Shown here: one piece after another, positions 19,000-31,676 of the stretch
How positions within the stretch are numbered: the first letter of the stretch is position 1
How the letters are laid out: every line of letters begins with the position of its first letter
Assembly: GCF_003667445.1 (NCBI RefSeq)
Contig: NZ_RCTF01000003.1
Coordinates: forward strand, 1 to 64,000
DNA: 64,000 bases
DNA from: Xanthobacter tagetidis
Lineage (GTDB): Bacteria > Pseudomonadota > Alphaproteobacteria > Rhizobiales > Xanthobacteraceae
Reading direction: 5' to 3'
Notes under the pieces: generated by a model
The model's database searches: none
The model's input: only the letters and a program-made list of their open reading frames with translations
Told to the model about the DNA's origin: nothing
Translations under genes and position numbers: made by a program

Positions 19000-19485
19000 C
19001 TAATAGGGGCGGCCATCCTTGTGGGTGAACATCCATCTGCCGTCGGGGCCGAGCACCGCCTTGATGTCGTCGACGGGGTATTCGCCCTCGTCGCCCGCGG
19101 TTCGGTCGCCGATCTCCAGATAGACCACGTCCTTTTCCGAGCGGTTCACCAATTGGTGCGCCGTGCCCCGCGCAGGGAAGCCAGCGCACATGCCGGCGGA
19201 CAACACCATCTCCCCCTCGTCGGTCACCAGCGTCGGCTCCCCTTCGAGGATGTAGACGAACTCGTCCTGCCTTGTGTGCCGATGCAACAGCGCCGATTCG
19301 CCGCCGGGCGCGAGGGTGGTGAGGTTCACGCCGAAATTGCTCAGGCCGAACAGGTCTCCCAGCGGGCGCTTTTCCCGTCCGCTCATGCGGGAGAAGAAGG
19401 GTTCGGGATAGCTGGAGGGCTTGGTCCTTGCCGGCGCCGAACTGGCGACGATGGCCCGCACCGGTTCCCGCTGCGTATCGCTCAT
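19000..19485 (-). CDS. Cupin-domain protein
   Basis: The 161-residue protein is a single cupin barrel. H68, H70 and E75 in LLHRHTRQDEFVYILEGE, together with H110, form a standard metal site. The C terminus DGRWMFTHKDGRPY is shared by a set of alphaproteobacterial cupins of unknown activity. Such proteins may be sugar or small-molecule binding, dioxygenase-like or regulatory, and I cannot choose between these. The frame extends upstream to about 19626, but the extension runs through a palindromic repeat, so ATG 19483-19485 is preferred. It is convergent with thiC. Confidence 0.82.
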   Translation of the reverse strand: MSDTQREPVRAIVASSAPARTKPSSYPEPFFSRMSGREKRPLGDLFGLSNFGVNLTTLAPGGESALLHRHTRQDEFVYILEGEPTLVTDEGEMVLSAGMCAGFPARGTAHQLVNRSEKDVVYLEIGDRTAGDEGEYPVDDIKAVLGPDGRWMFTHKDGRPY

Positions 19486-19544
19486 GTCACCGGCCCTTTC
19501 CCTGTTCCGGCCATCACGGTGCCGGACTGGCACTGGACGCTCAA

Positions 19545-19588
19545 GCACGCGCCGATCAGCCTGCGTTGCAAGCTGATCGGATAACGCG
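19545..19588 (+). repeat. Dispersed palindromic repeat, family B, copy 2
   Basis: CACGCGCCGATCAGC begins at 19547 and pairs through GATCAGC (19554-19560) with GCTGATC (19572-19578). It matches copy 1 at 9552-9590 in the opposite orientation and lies just upstream of the cupin gene, near tRNA-His. Confidence 0.65.
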
Positions 19589-19759
19589 TTCTCTGTCATT
19601 AAGTTAGAGGGCGATTCACCGATCAAACTGAGTCAATTTGATCGGATCGCGCCCTAAGCCGAAATTCCCCGGCTGCAAGCGCCGAAAAATCCTTGAAATG
19701 GGTCCTTGCGCCGCGTAGGTTCCGCGCTCTCCGCCGCCCCGCAGGGCGCGGAACGCTGT

Positions 19760-19836
19760 GCAGGTGTAGCTCAGTTGGTTAGAGCGCCGGTCTGTGGAAC
19801 CGGAGGTCGGTGGTTCGAGCCCACCCACCTGTACCA
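19760..19836 (+). tRNA. tRNA-His (GTG), alphaproteobacterial form
   Basis: The 77-base gene starts GCAGGTG and ends CACCTGTACCA with encoded CCA. The anticodon loop CTGTGGA carries GTG. The acceptor stem pairs G1 with U72, and the discriminator is A73. There is no base pairing for an extra G at -1 opposite C73, which is nearly universal elsewhere. This form is known from a large group of Alphaproteobacteria. Confidence 0.95.
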
Positions 19837-19995
19837 TCATAAATATATGATAATACACATGTTTCCCTTCTTGGCGTGGGTCGCCTGAGGGCTTTTGCTG
19901 ATTGCCACCGGCATCGCGGCCTGATCGGCTCGGAAACTTCTTGGATCAGGCGAGATTTGGCAGGGCGGCGGCTCGATCCGTCTTCCGCGCCGCTC

Positions 19996-21180
19996 TCAGG
20001 GGTGCGCGCTGCCATGCTTCTCGTGCCACCATTTCTCGGCGAGATCGGGTGGCAGCGGTTGGGCGAGGAGATATCCCTGGACGTGATCGCAGGACCAGTT
20101 GCTCAGCAGTTCCAGCGTCTCCTGGTCCTCCACCCCCTCGGCCACGACGGCGAGGCCGAGATTGTGTCCAAGGTCGATGATCGCCTTGACGATGATGCGC
20201 GTGTGCTCGGAGGACATGCAGTCGGCGGTGAGGGACCGGTCGATCTTGAGCTCGGCGAACGGCAGGCGCTGGAGCTGGACGAGCGAGGAATAGCCCGTTC
20301 CGAAGTCGTCAAGCGAGAGGGAAAAGCCCCGCAGCCGCAAGCGCGTGAGCACGTCGAGCGCCCTTTCCGGATGCTCCATGGCGGCCGATTCCGTGATCTC
20401 GATCGTGATGCGCTGATGATCCACCCCGCTGCCGAGGCACCGGCTCCACAGCCGGTCGGCGAGCGTGATGTCCTCCACGTCCGAGGCGGACATGTTGATG
20501 GCGAGCGATGCCGTGATCGCCGATGGACCCCAGCGCTTCAGCGTCGCCAGAGCGAGATCGAATACGAGGTCGGAAAACTGCGGGCTGAGGCCCGAGGCGA
20601 TGATCTGGGGAATGAAGACGTCGGGCACGCTGAGGCCGCGGGTGGGGCTGTTCCAGCGCGCGAGGCCCTCGAAGCCCAGCGGTGTGTACCGGCTATGGCC
20701 TCCCGGCTCGTTGCGGATGCGCGCCTTGGGCTGGAGGTAGAGCACGAACTCGCCGCGCTCCATGGCCTCGATGAGGTCGGCCTTGCTCGGCGGGAGGTGG
20801 CTGCTGGACTTGAGGCGCCCGAAGATGCGGTTCATCTCCTCCACGCGCACCGGCTTGCTGATGATGTCGCTCACCGCGAGCCTGTGCGCCTTGGCAAAGT
20901 GGCGCGCTGATTCCAGGACCTTCAGGTCCATGCCGCTCATGATCAGGATCGGGCGGTGAAACTGCATGGCGGAGAGGCGCCGCATCACTTCGATGCCGTC
21001 CAGTATGGGCATCTGCAGGTCGATCGCCACGCAGGCTGTGGGGGAGGCGGCAAGAGCTGCGAAGAATTCATTTGGATTAGAGAAATAATGGCTTTCAAAG
21101 CCATTCATCTTTGCCACGGTGCAGACGTATTCACCGATGTCCCGCTCGTCATCCAATACGAAAATGTTCTGCTCGGGCAT
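19996..21180 (-). CDS. Receiver-EAL response regulator (c-di-GMP phosphodiesterase)
   Basis: This 394-residue protein has an N-terminal receiver domain (1-120, phospho-acceptor D54, DD at 10-11, K109) and a C-terminal EAL domain (135-385). All catalytic EAL positions are kept: E171 (EGL in place of EAL), N229, E261, D291/D292 in DDFGTGYSS, K312, E348 and Q368. It should therefore hydrolyse c-di-GMP to pGpG in the cytosol, controlled by phosphorylation of the receiver. It is the last gene of the chemosensory operon, nine bases after the hybrid kinase gene, with GGAGA before the ATG. It is the natural output protein of the array, in the position where Wsp systems carry a receiver-GGDEF cyclase. 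Confidence 0.9.
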   Translation of the reverse strand: MPEQNIFVLDDERDIGEYVCTVAKMNGFESHYFSNPNEFFAALAASPTACVAIDLQMPILDGIEVMRRLSAMQFHRPILIMSGMDLKVLESARHFAKAHRLAVSDIISKPVRVEEMNRIFGRLKSSSHLPPSKADLIEAMERGEFVLYLQPKARIRNEPGGHSRYTPLGFEGLARWNSPTRGLSVPDVFIPQIIASGLSPQFSDLVFDLALATLKRWGPSAITASLAINMSASDVEDITLADRLWSRCLGSGVDHQRITIEITESAAMEHPERALDVLTRLRLRGFSLSLDDFGTGYSSLVQLQRLPFAELKIDRSLTADCMSSEHTRIIVKAIIDLGHNLGLAVVAEGVEDQETLELLSNWSCDHVQGYLLAQPLPPDLAEKWWHEKHGSAHP

Positions 21181-21189
21181 GTTTGTCTC

Positions 21190-23747
<2,558 letters not shown>

Positions 23748-23751
<4 letters not shown>

Positions 23752-24803
23752 GTCGACAGGCTCTTTCTGGCCATTTGCGTCTGGATGAACTGTGCCATGT
23801 CGGCAGGTGCGAGCAGGCGCTGTGCCGCACCGAGCTTGAGGGCTGCCGCGGGCATGCCGAACACGACTGACGTCTCCCTGTCCTGGGCGACAGTAATACC
23901 ACCATATCTTGCCACGTCAGCCAATCCCTCGGCGCCGTCATCGCCCATTCCGGTCAGCAGCACCGCGAGGGCGCACGGGCCGAAGGCCTCCGCGACGGCG
24001 TGGAACAGGTGGGAGACGGAGGGGCGGAATCCATTCTTCGGAGGATCGTCGCTCAAGGTCAGGCGGCCTTGGCGGTTGATCCCGAGGTGGCAGCCTTCCG
24101 GCCCCACATAGACGTGGCCCGGCAAAGCCAGGGTGGCGTCGCTTGCTATCTCCACCGGCAGGCCGCTGCCGCGGGCGAGCCAGCTTGCGAAGCCGCGGGT
24201 GAAGCCGTTTGCCATGTGCTGGACGACCAGCACCGGCGCCGAGAAATTGGAGCCAAGGCCGCGCAGGATCTCGAGGATCACCGGTGGCCCGCCAGTGGAG
24301 GCTCCGAGCGCCACGATCCGGATGCGCCCGGAGACCTCGGTTCGCGCGCCCACCTCGCGGCGCGCACGCGGCGGCAGCCGTCGTACCACCTTGACCTCGG
24401 ACATCAGGCGCAGCGTGAGGAAGAGCTCGCGGGCGACGGCATCGAAGTTCGCGCTGCTCACGCCGGGCAGCTTCGGCACGATGGCCAGCGCGCCCTCGCG
24501 CACGGCTTCCAGGCCCGGATGCACGTCCGTCGGCGCAAAGCTCGCGCTCGCGACCAGGATCGGCACCGGGCAGCGGCGCATGATCTCGCGGGTGGCCCCG
24601 ATCCCGTCCAGGACCGGCATGTGGCAGTCCATGAGCACGATATCGGGCCGAAGCGCGGCGGTCATTTCCACCGCTTCCACGCCATTCACGGCACAGCCCA
24701 CCACCTCGAACTCGCCGGAATCGGCCAGCGCCCAAGCCATCAATTCGCGCTGGGATGGGGAGTCCTCGGCGAGGAGCACGCGAATCTTCGCATCGCCACT
24801 CAC
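23748..24803 (-). CDS. cheB: Chemoreceptor methylesterase CheB
   Basis: CheB demethylates chemoreceptors to reset signalling. The 351-residue protein has an N-terminal receiver (phospho-acceptor D59 in LMDCHMP) and a C-terminal esterase with the catalytic triad S169 (GASTGG), H196 (VQHM) and the Asp of GMGDDG (288-289). It overlaps the downstream hybrid kinase gene and the upstream cheA gene by four bases each (ATGA), so it is translated with them. The receiver is expected to be phosphorylated by the cluster's CheA, giving adaptation feedback on the receptor encoded two genes upstream. Confidence 0.95.
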
Positions 24804-26977
24804 AGTACGCTCCTCACGAGATCAATGAGCATAGACTGGTCAAACGCGGACTTCATCATGTAGGCGTTGGCCCCCAACTTCAATCCGAGATCGTGATCCT
24901 TGCGCTCCTCCAGTGCCGTGACGAGGACGATGGGAAGTTGCTTCAGCCGCGGATCGGCGCGAATGCGCTCCGTCAACTCGAATCCGTTCATGTGGGGCAT
25001 GTCGACGTCCGAGATGACGGCGTCGAAGGAGCGGAGCTGGAGCGCGGACCACGCTTCCATGCCGTCGGCGACGGCCTCCACCTCGTAGCCCGCGGCCTGC
25101 AGAAGCCCCGTCTCCATGGCGCGGGTGGTCAGGGAATCGTCCACGATCAGCAGCCGATGCTTGCGCGCGGGCCGCGACGGCTGATCGACCGGCAGGCGCG
25201 ATGGGCCGAGCGCGATGGCATCGAGCAGGTCGGCGGTCCGCAGGATGAGGCCGAGGCGCCCGCTGCCGAGCATGCCGGCGGCCATCACATGACGCACACG
25301 CAGCAAAGGCGGGCGCAGCTCCTTCACCATCACCTCGCACTCGCCGACGATCTCGTCCACAGCGACGATGCAGCGCCGCAGGCCGTGGCGGATGACGAGC
25401 GCGCTGCCGAGGCTCGCCGCCTCGCGCCGTGCGCCCCGCGGATCGCCGAGCAGCCGCGACAGGTGCGCGAACGGCACGGCGCCCCCCTCGAACTGCACCA
25501 CGCCCCGCTCGAACGCCTCCACGCGGGCCGCCGCGGGCAGCAGGAAGGTGCGCTCCACCGCGTCGCGCGACAGGATGACGTCGGCGTCCCCGACCTTCAC
25601 GGCGATGCCGCGGAAATTGGCCAGAGCGGCCGGCACCTCCAGCCGCAGCACCGTTCCAATTCCCGGGGTCGAGTGGAGGCGAACGCTGCCGCCCAGCCGC
25701 TCAACCCGCTCGCGCACGATGGCGAGCCCGAGGCCGCGGCCGGACACGGCGGTGATCACGCCGCGCGTGGAGAGGTTCGACTGGAACACCAGATCGAGGA
25801 CATCGATCTCCGGCAGATCGCGGGCCTCCTCGGCGGTGAGCATGCGGCTGCGCACCGCCACCGCGCGCACCGCTGCGACGTCGATGCCGGCGCCGTCGTC
25901 GGAGACTTCTATGGCGACGCGTCCGCCGTCGGCCGGGGCCATCGCGATCGCCACGGTGCCCACCGCCGGCTTGCCCGCCCGGGCGCGCGCATCGGCGGGC
26001 TCAATGCCATGGTCGATGGCATTGCGGACCGCGTGGATGAGCGGGTCCTTGATCCGCTCGGCCACCTCGCGGTCGATCAGCAGGTCCGCACCCGAGGTGC
26101 GCCAGGAGATGGCCTTGCCCATCTCCCGCGCCAGATCGGCGACCATGTCCGGGAAGACCGCGAGCAGATCGCCGGCCGGCATCAGCCGCGCGCGACGCAG
26201 CTCCATCATGAGCGCGTCGGCGGTGACGCGCAGCGACCGGCTGTCCTCCGCCAGCGCCGTGGCAAGCCGGCGCGCCGACTGGTCGATGGCCTTGAACTCG
26301 TCCGCCGGAAGCTCCGCGGCGCCGGCCTCCCCCTGGGCGCGGCCGGCGCCGCGCAGGTGCCGGCGGAACTCGGCCACGTGGTGCGCCAGCCTTCGCGCTT
26401 CCTCACTGCGCGCCTGACCGGCGAGGCGGGGTCCGAGCAGCTCTTCCGCCATCAGCCCGAGGCGCTGGATCTGCCCGGTCTCGATCCGCACGAAGCTGGG
26501 CGCGGCGGCCTTGCGCGCGGCAGCGGAGGCGGACGGCGCGGCAGCTGCCGGCATGGCGGCCGCCGGCGGCTCCCATGCGATCCCGGAGGCGGCCCGCTCC
26601 ACCTGCTCCGGCGCCGGCTGCGCGGTGCTGGGGGCCAGCGCGTTGCGGGTGACCGTTTCGAGGCGCTGGGTCAGCTCCCGCAGGTTGCCGTGCGCCGTGG
26701 TGTCGAAGGCGGTGTGCCCCTCAACCAGCTCGCCGCACAGGTCCTCGATCTCATGGCAGAGCTGCTCCACAGCGTGGATCGACAGCGAGCGCGCGGCGCC
26801 CTTGAAGGTGTGCACGATGCGGAACAGGCTCTGAAAGGATACGCTCGCCGCAGCGGCGTCCCGCGCACGCGCCAGTTCTTCCATCTCCCGGGCGATGCCG
26901 CGCAGATGGTCCGCCGCCTCTTCCTGGAAGATCACGAGCAGCCGCGTGCGCAGTTCGTCCTGAGCTTTGCGTGTCAT
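24800..26977 (-). CDS. cheA: Hybrid CheA kinase with C-terminal receiver
   Basis: This 725-residue kinase starts with an Hpt domain (phospho-site H56 in [11 protein letters not shown]). An Ala/Pro-rich linker replaces the CheY-binding P2 domain. A dimerisation and ATPase domain follows (N319 in [15 protein letters not shown] at 360-364, GRGLGLAIV at 413-421), then a CheW-like domain (about 455-580) and a receiver with D657 and K709. The layout is that of WspE-type CheA proteins. The fused receiver may act as phosphate sink or relay. The start overlaps the receptor gene stop by four bases. It would work at the membrane with the receptor and two CheW proteins. Confidence 0.95.
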   Translation of the reverse strand: MTRKAQDELRTRLLVIFQEEAADHLRGIAREMEELARARDAAAASVSFQSLFRIVHTFKGAARSLSIHAVEQLCHEIEDLCGELVEGHTAFDTTAHGNLRELTQRLETVTRNALAPSTAQPAPEQVERAASGIAWEPPAAAMPAAAAPSASAAARKAAAPSFVRIETGQIQRLGLMAEELLGPRLAGQARSEEARRLAHHVAEFRRHLRGAGRAQGEAGAAELPADEFKAIDQSARRLATALAEDSRSLRVTADALMMELRRARLMPAGDLLAVFPDMVADLAREMGKAISWRTSGADLLIDREVAERIKDPLIHAVRNAIDHGIEPADARARAGKPAVGTVAIAMAPADGGRVAIEVSDDGAGIDVAAVRAVAVRSRMLTAEEARDLPEIDVLDLVFQSNLSTRGVITAVSGRGLGLAIVRERVERLGGSVRLHSTPGIGTVLRLEVPAALANFRGIAVKVGDADVILSRDAVERTFLLPAAARVEAFERGVVQFEGGAVPFAHLSRLLGDPRGARREAASLGSALVIRHGLRRCIVAVDEIVGECEVMVKELRPPLLRVRHVMAAGMLGSGRLGLILRTADLLDAIALGPSRLPVDQPSRPARKHRLLIVDDSLTTRAMETGLLQAAGYEVEAVADGMEAWSALQLRSFDAVISDVDMPHMNGFELTERIRADPRLKQLPIVLVTALEERKDHDLGLKLGANAYMMKSAFDQSMLIDLVRSVL

Positions 26978-29106
26978 GTGGGGATGCGCGCGCCTCCCTG
27001 GCCCAACGAGACCCGGTTGACGATGCTTTCCAGCGTCACCGCGAGGTCGTGCAGGCTGCGCGCCGACTGCTCCACCTGGGCGGTTGCGGAGACGGTCTGC
27101 GCGGACGAGACTTCGATATTGTCCACCGCCAGCGCGATCTGCTCGATGCCAGCCTGCTGCTGCTCGGCGGCCACGAGGTTCTGGCGGGCGGCCTGGGAGG
27201 CGTCGGTGATGCGGCCGGCAAGGCTGGAAATGGCCGCGCCCGACTGGCGCGAGGTGGTCACCGTGGCATCCGATGCCTTGGCGAACTGCTCCGCAGCGAT
27301 CACCGCCGCCTGGGCGGAGCGCTGGATATCGGCGATGATGCGCCGGACCTGGGCGGTCGCCGCCTTGGATTGCTCGGCGAGCTCCTTGACCTCGCTCGCC
27401 ACCACCGCGAAGCCGCGCCCAGCCTCGCCGGCCTTGGCCGCCTCGATGCTGGCATTGACCGCAAGCAGGTTGGACTTCTCGGCGATCTCGCCCACCGTCG
27501 CGTTGATCTCCGCGATCTCGTGCGTGCGCTCGCTGAAGCCCATGATGCGCTCGGCGAGGCCCCCGAGGCGCTGGCGGCCGTCCTCGGTGGAGCGGACGGC
27601 CTCCTCCACCGATAGCAGCCCAGCATCGGCGATGGCTTCGGTCTTCTGGGCCGTGTCGAGGACGGTCTGCGTGCGCCGCGCCACCGATTCTCCGGCCTGC
27701 CGCAGTTCGTGGACCGAGGCCGCCATCTGGCGTACCGCGGCGGCCTCCTCCGCGGTGGCGGCGGCCTGCTGGCTGGTGGCCGCCAGGATCTCGGCGGTGG
27801 CCGAGCCGAGCTGCGCCGTCGCCGACTTGATCTCGCCGACGAGCAGCCCGAGCGAGCGCGACATCGAATTGAGCCCGTGGCCGAGACGCTCCAGGTCGCC
27901 GACATTGTCGACGGCGACCTCGGCCGAGAAGTCGCCGGCGGCGACCTGCTCGGCGAAGCGTCCATAGTCCGTCACCGTGCGCTCCAGCACGGATCGGGCC
28001 GTGCGCTCGTCATCGATGCGCGTCTGCAGGGTCTGCGCCATGCCGTTGAGCGCCGTGGCAAGGCCGGCGAGCTCGCTCGGTCCCCCCTCCGGCGCACGCA
28101 GGTCGAGATGGCCGGCGGCGATCTCCTCTGCGGTGCTGTGCAGACGCTGGATGGGACGGGCGATCATGCGTGCGAGGAGGAAGGTCAGAAGCCCGCCCAC
28201 CAGCACCGCGGCCAGCGGCCAGACGCTGCTGGAGGCGAGCAGCGCATAGAATTCCTCATTCAGCTCGGTATGTTCCTGGCTGAGCCACAGCTTCCATCCG
28301 GTGGACGGGACGGTGGCGAACGCGGCGAAGCGGTCGACCTTGCTCTCGTCCGGATAGAGTTCGATGCGCCCCTCCGTCGCGCCGCGAATATGCTGCCAGA
28401 TGGCCTGCGCCGAGAAGTTGAAGCGCTGCTTCACATACATGGGGTTGGAATGGGCCACGGTGTTGCCGTCGCGGGTGGCGACGACCGCACGGCCCGTGCG
28501 GCCCAAATGGATGCGGCTGACAAGCTGGGTGAGCGAATCGAGGTCGATGGTCCCCACGAGGACGCCGGCGATGCCCTGGTCGCGGATCAGAATCGGCGCG
28601 GCCATGATCATCAGCGGCGCGCCTGAAGCGCGGCCGATCAGGACCTCGGGGTCGATATAGGGCTTGCCGGTGCGCATCACCGTCTGGAAGTAGCCGCGAT
28701 CAGCGATGTCGAGGCCGGCGAGCCTCTGGCCGGTTTCGGCGTTCTCGGGATCGGAATAGCGCACGATCCCGTCGGTGGAGGCGACGAGGATCCGGTCGAA
28801 CAGGGGAAAGCTGCGGCGCATCCGCGTGAGCGTGGGCAGCGTCTGCCCGGGCTGAAGCGCATCGGCGCCCAGGTCCTCGCCCACGAACCCCAGGAGCTTC
28901 TGGTGGTCGGTGAGCACGCGGTCCACATAGAGCGCGGCTTCCGAGGCGAAAAGCTGGTTCTGGCTGAGCGTGGTGTCGAGCACCAGCGCACGGGTCTTCA
29001 GCGTGTAGCCGATGGCGAGCAGGGCCACCGGCACCAGCGAGGCCAGGATGCCGCCGATAATGACCAGACGACTGATGCCCATGGTGACCGCGGGTTTGTG
29101 CTGCAT
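26974..29106 (-). CDS. Methyl-accepting chemotaxis protein with periplasmic Cache-type sensor
   Basis: The 710-residue receptor has TM1 at about 13-35, a periplasmic domain of about 250 residues resembling a double Cache sensor ([22 protein letters not shown] is a typical stretch), and TM2 near 285-308. HAMP and a long cytoplasmic coiled coil follow, with the conserved tip [22 protein letters not shown]. It lacks a C-terminal pentapeptide for CheR tethering and ends ARIPT. Cache domains commonly bind amino acids, organic acids or amines; the ligand here is unknown. ATG at 29104-29106 gives a good signal anchor. It lies between a cheW and cheA within the operon. Confidence 0.93.
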   Translation of the reverse strand: MQHKPAVTMGISRLVIIGGILASLVPVALLAIGYTLKTRALVLDTTLSQNQLFASEAALYVDRVLTDHQKLLGFVGEDLGADALQPGQTLPTLTRMRRSFPLFDRILVASTDGIVRYSDPENAETGQRLAGLDIADRGYFQTVMRTGKPYIDPEVLIGRASGAPLMIMAAPILIRDQGIAGVLVGTIDLDSLTQLVSRIHLGRTGRAVVATRDGNTVAHSNPMYVKQRFNFSAQAIWQHIRGATEGRIELYPDESKVDRFAAFATVPSTGWKLWLSQEHTELNEEFYALLASSSVWPLAAVLVGGLLTFLLARMIARPIQRLHSTAEEIAAGHLDLRAPEGGPSELAGLATALNGMAQTLQTRIDDERTARSVLERTVTDYGRFAEQVAAGDFSAEVAVDNVGDLERLGHGLNSMSRSLGLLVGEIKSATAQLGSATAEILAATSQQAAATAEEAAAVRQMAASVHELRQAGESVARRTQTVLDTAQKTEAIADAGLLSVEEAVRSTEDGRQRLGGLAERIMGFSERTHEIAEINATVGEIAEKSNLLAVNASIEAAKAGEAGRGFAVVASEVKELAEQSKAATAQVRRIIADIQRSAQAAVIAAEQFAKASDATVTTSRQSGAAISSLAGRITDASQAARQNLVAAEQQQAGIEQIALAVDNIEVSSAQTVSATAQVEQSARSLHDLAVTLESIVNRVSLGQGGARIPT

Positions 29107-29119
29107 GACCGTTTTTCTT

Positions 29120-29734
29120 CTATGGGGTGGAAGAGGGGCGCAGGCGGTGGTCGACGACGAGACGCGCGCTGAGTGACAAGGCCTCGGCATCGAGCACGCC
29201 GGTGCCGTCCGGCAGCAGCGCGCAGAGCAGGCCGGCGCCGGCGGCGCCGCGCTGGGGCGTGGCCTCCCGCGCCAGGCCGAACAGCGCGTCGGCGGCGAGC
29301 CCGATGGCGCAGCCGGGATCGCCGAGCAGGATGGCGAAGGCCGGCGTCGTGGGCGCGGCCACCGGCCGATCCAGCAAGGCGTTGACGTCGACGACGGCGT
29401 ACAGCAGGCCGCGGTGCATCAAAAGGCCGAGATGCGCCGCGCCGACCCCGGGAAGCGGAACCAGCTGATCGATAGGCACCACGGCCTCCGCCGCGGGGAT
29501 ATCGATGGCATAGCGCTGGCCGGCGAGCCCGAACACCACCAGGTCGTCGCCGGGCGCGGGGCCGGCGCGCTCCTCGGGAGCGGTCAGCGCCTGAGCGCGC
29601 TTTGCCATGTGCGCGGCCTGCGCCTCCGGCGAGGCGCCATCCGCCAGTCGGACGGAGATCGCATCGAGGCGCTCGTGGATGCGCCCCCAGTCGATGCCCT
29701 GCGCGGACGGGCGCGGCTCAGACCGGTCGGGCAC
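29120..29734 (-). CDS. cheW: CheW-like coupling protein with N-terminal extension
   Basis: The 204-residue protein carries a CheW domain in its C-terminal 140 residues ([15 protein letters not shown], then [21 protein letters not shown]), linking receptor and CheA. The first 60 residues are an extra segment, as in WspD-like proteins. The start is GTG at 29732-29734, supported by AAGGAGG six bases upstream, and it lies 17 bases inside the end of cheR. The frame extends further upstream but overlaps cheR completely. It is one of two different CheW proteins in the operon, which suggests distinct places in the array. Confidence 0.88.
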   Translation of the reverse strand: MPDRSEPRPSAQGIDWGRIHERLDAISVRLADGASPEAQAAHMAKRAQALTAPEERAGPAPGDDLVVFGLAGQRYAIDIPAAEAVVPIDQLVPLPGVGAAHLGLLMHRGLLYAVVDVNALLDRPVAAPTTPAFAILLGDPGCAIGLAADALFGLAREATPQRGAAGAGLLCALLPDGTGVLDAEALSLSARLVVDHRLRPSSTP

Positions 29735-31136
29735 GGTTGCCTCCTTCGGCCGGAACGGCGCCGAGACGCCGCGCGGCCTGCCGGATGTGGCCGGCCTCGA
29801 TGCCCAGCTGGCGACCCACCAGATTGCCGCCGCCATCCATGTCGAGCAGCCGCACCGCCTCGCTCAAGGCGCGCCGTGCCCGCTCGGTATCGCCCTTGCG
29901 CAGCTGGACGATGGCATCGACATAGTGGGCTGCGGCCGCGCCTGGGGCCGACGCGAGGCTGTGCCGGGCCGCGGCTTCCGCGGCCGGGATGTCGGCGAGC
30001 GCCTGGCAGACCAGCGCCATGAGCAGGCGGGCCTCGGGACGCGTCGCCAGCATCTGGCCGCACAGGTGCCGGGCCTCCTGCAGGAGGCCGAGATCTGCGA
30101 GCAGGCGTGCCCGCTGGAGCGGATCCGCATCCTGATGCGGCACAGGCGGCACGTGCGCCGCCGCCGTCTTGCGTGGCTCTGCCGCAGGCGCCGTTCCTTC
30201 TCCCGGATGCGCGCGCGTCGTCCCGGCCGGGCTCTTCGCTGCGGCGCTCCGGAGGGCGGTTCGGGCTGCGGTCGCGGACGTAGTCTTCGGCCCCTCCTTG
30301 GCGAACAGAATGGCCTGGCCGACGTTCAGAATCCGCAGCGGCGCAAACCAGGATGCGGTCGCCTCCACCGGGGAGACCGCTAGCATGCCGCCCTCTCCCA
30401 CCAGCGCGCACAGCGCCCGAGCGAACGCCGGCTGGAGCGACGGCTCCATGTGGATCAGCATGTTCCGGCAGATGACGAAATCCGCCGGTCCTGGGAGCGC
30501 GCCCGTGGCGCCGGCCGCCACCGCGTCCGCGAGATTGAACAGCCGGAAGTCCACCTTGCCGCGCAGCCGCGCGTCGAGGGCGACCTGCCCGCGGCCGGCG
30601 GGCCGAAACCAGCGCGCGCCTTCTTCCGCGCTGACCTCGCGGATCGCGCGCAGGTCGTAGACGCCCGCCCGCGCCTCCTCCAGCGCCGCAGCGCACAAAT
30701 CGAGGCCGACGATCTCCACGGTCCAGCCGGCCTCCAGGCCGATCAAGCCTTCCAGGATGATGGCGAGCGAATAGGGCTCCTCGCCGGAGGCGCAACCCAC
30801 GCTGAGGCAGCGCAGCCGCCGGCTGCCGTCGCTCCGCCGGGCGGCGACGAGGGGGTGCAGCGCCGCCTCGATCAGCGAGTCCCACCAGGCCCGCTGGCGG
30901 AAGAACGAGGTCTCCCGGATTGTGACGAGCTTGATGACCTCCTGCCAAATCGGCGCGGACCAGGGCTGCGCCTCGAACTGCACCCATGCGGGGGGGCCGC
31001 CGGGGCTTTCGAGCAGATCGCGGGCGCGGTCGAGCGCCGGCTTGAGACGCCTATCGAAGTGACTGGGCAGAGCCAGGCCCAGCCGCTGTGAGATCAGGTC
31101 CCGGAAGGCCGTGAGGTCACCCATCGGCGGGCTCAT
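29718..31136 (-). CDS. cheR: CheR methyltransferase fused to TPR-like region
   Basis: CheR methylates receptor glutamates using SAM. The 472-residue product has the CheR N-domain, IRETSFFR (73-80), the SAM motif LSVGCASGEEPYSLA (111-125) and the RNMLIHM segment. After a Pro/Ala-rich linker (about 290-345) comes a TPR-like repeat region (about 350-450, QRARLLADLGLLQEARHLC and EAAARHSLASAP). A CheR-TPR fusion is the form found in Wsp clusters (WspC). The TPR part may substitute for pentapeptide tethering, which fits the receptor lacking one. The ATG overlaps the stop of the upstream cheW by three bases. Confidence 0.92.
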   Translation of the reverse strand: MSPPMGDLTAFRDLISQRLGLALPSHFDRRLKPALDRARDLLESPGGPPAWVQFEAQPWSAPIWQEVIKLVTIRETSFFRQRAWWDSLIEAALHPLVAARRSDGSRRLRCLSVGCASGEEPYSLAIILEGLIGLEAGWTVEIVGLDLCAAALEEARAGVYDLRAIREVSAEEGARWFRPAGRGQVALDARLRGKVDFRLFNLADAVAAGATGALPGPADFVICRNMLIHMEPSLQPAFARALCALVGEGGMLAVSPVEATASWFAPLRILNVGQAILFAKEGPKTTSATAARTALRSAAAKSPAGTTRAHPGEGTAPAAEPRKTAAAHVPPVPHQDADPLQRARLLADLGLLQEARHLCGQMLATRPEARLLMALVCQALADIPAAEAAARHSLASAPGAAAAHYVDAIVQLRKGDTERARRALSEAVRLLDMDGGGNLVGRQLGIEAGHIRQAARRLGAVPAEGGNRARPV

Positions 31137-31618
31137 GACGCGAGGCCGGATTGATGCCGGTCGACGGCCACCCTGAGGTCCTCGACATCGCTGGCGGACA
31201 GCCATGTGCCCGGATCGCGCAGCACGATCAATTGCTCCTCGCCCGCGGCGCTGGCGGCGAGATAGCCTATTCCGGGAACGATCTCATCGAGAGCGAGCCA
31301 GTCTTGGGCGCCGATCACGCGGACGCCTTCCACGGTTTCGCACAGCAGGCCGAACTGTTGCGATGGCGTCTCGACCACGACGATGCGGCTGGCGAGCGTG
31401 ATGGCGTCCCGCGCGCCGCCACCGCGCCGCGCGAGATCGACGACGACAAGCGGTTCACCATGCAGGTTCAGCAAGCCGGCGACGATCGCCGGCGCTTCCG
31501 GAAGCGGGGAGGGGAGGGGCGCCGCAATAACCTTCCGGACGGTGTCCACGGGGATTCCCACGCGCATGTCGCCGCAACGGGCGACCACAATTGTGCGCCG
31601 CTCCTCCAACGTCGACAT
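31133..31618 (-). CDS. cheW: CheW coupling protein, first gene of the chemosensory operon
   Basis: This 161-residue single-domain CheW contains IVVARCGDMRVGIPVDTVRKVI, the hydrophobic groove segment IVAGLLNLHGEPLVVVDLAR, and the C-terminal strands. Four codons are added by an in-frame upstream start, but ATG 31616-31618 is preceded by GGGGAGG at nine bases and is preferred. It leads the eight-gene operon and overlaps cheR by four bases. It would link the receptor to CheA at the membrane. Confidence 0.92.
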   Translation of the reverse strand: MSTLEERRTIVVARCGDMRVGIPVDTVRKVIAAPLPSPLPEAPAIVAGLLNLHGEPLVVVDLARRGGGARDAITLASRIVVVETPSQQFGLLCETVEGVRVIGAQDWLALDEIVPGIGYLAASAAGEEQLIVLRDPGTWLSASDVEDLRVAVDRHQSGLAS

Positions 31619-31648
31619 CACAGGACGCCTCCCCAATATTATCTCTAA

Positions 31649-31676
31649 AATATAGCAAAATCACGCGCACGGACAA
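31649..31676 (-). promoter_or_regulatory. Candidate promoter of the chemosensory operon
   Basis: On the minus strand TTGTCC (31671-31676) and TATATT (31649-31654) are 16 bases apart, in a locally AT-rich stretch about 30 bases upstream of the first cheW. Spacing and position fit a sigma-70-type promoter. No other promoter-like pair is seen within the operon. Confidence 0.5.

Noticed and set aside
24755..27967. A 1070-codon open frame on the plus strand opposite cheA and the receptor gene
   Set aside because: It mirrors conserved minus-strand genes and has Arg/Ala/His-rich low-complexity sequence with no family signature.
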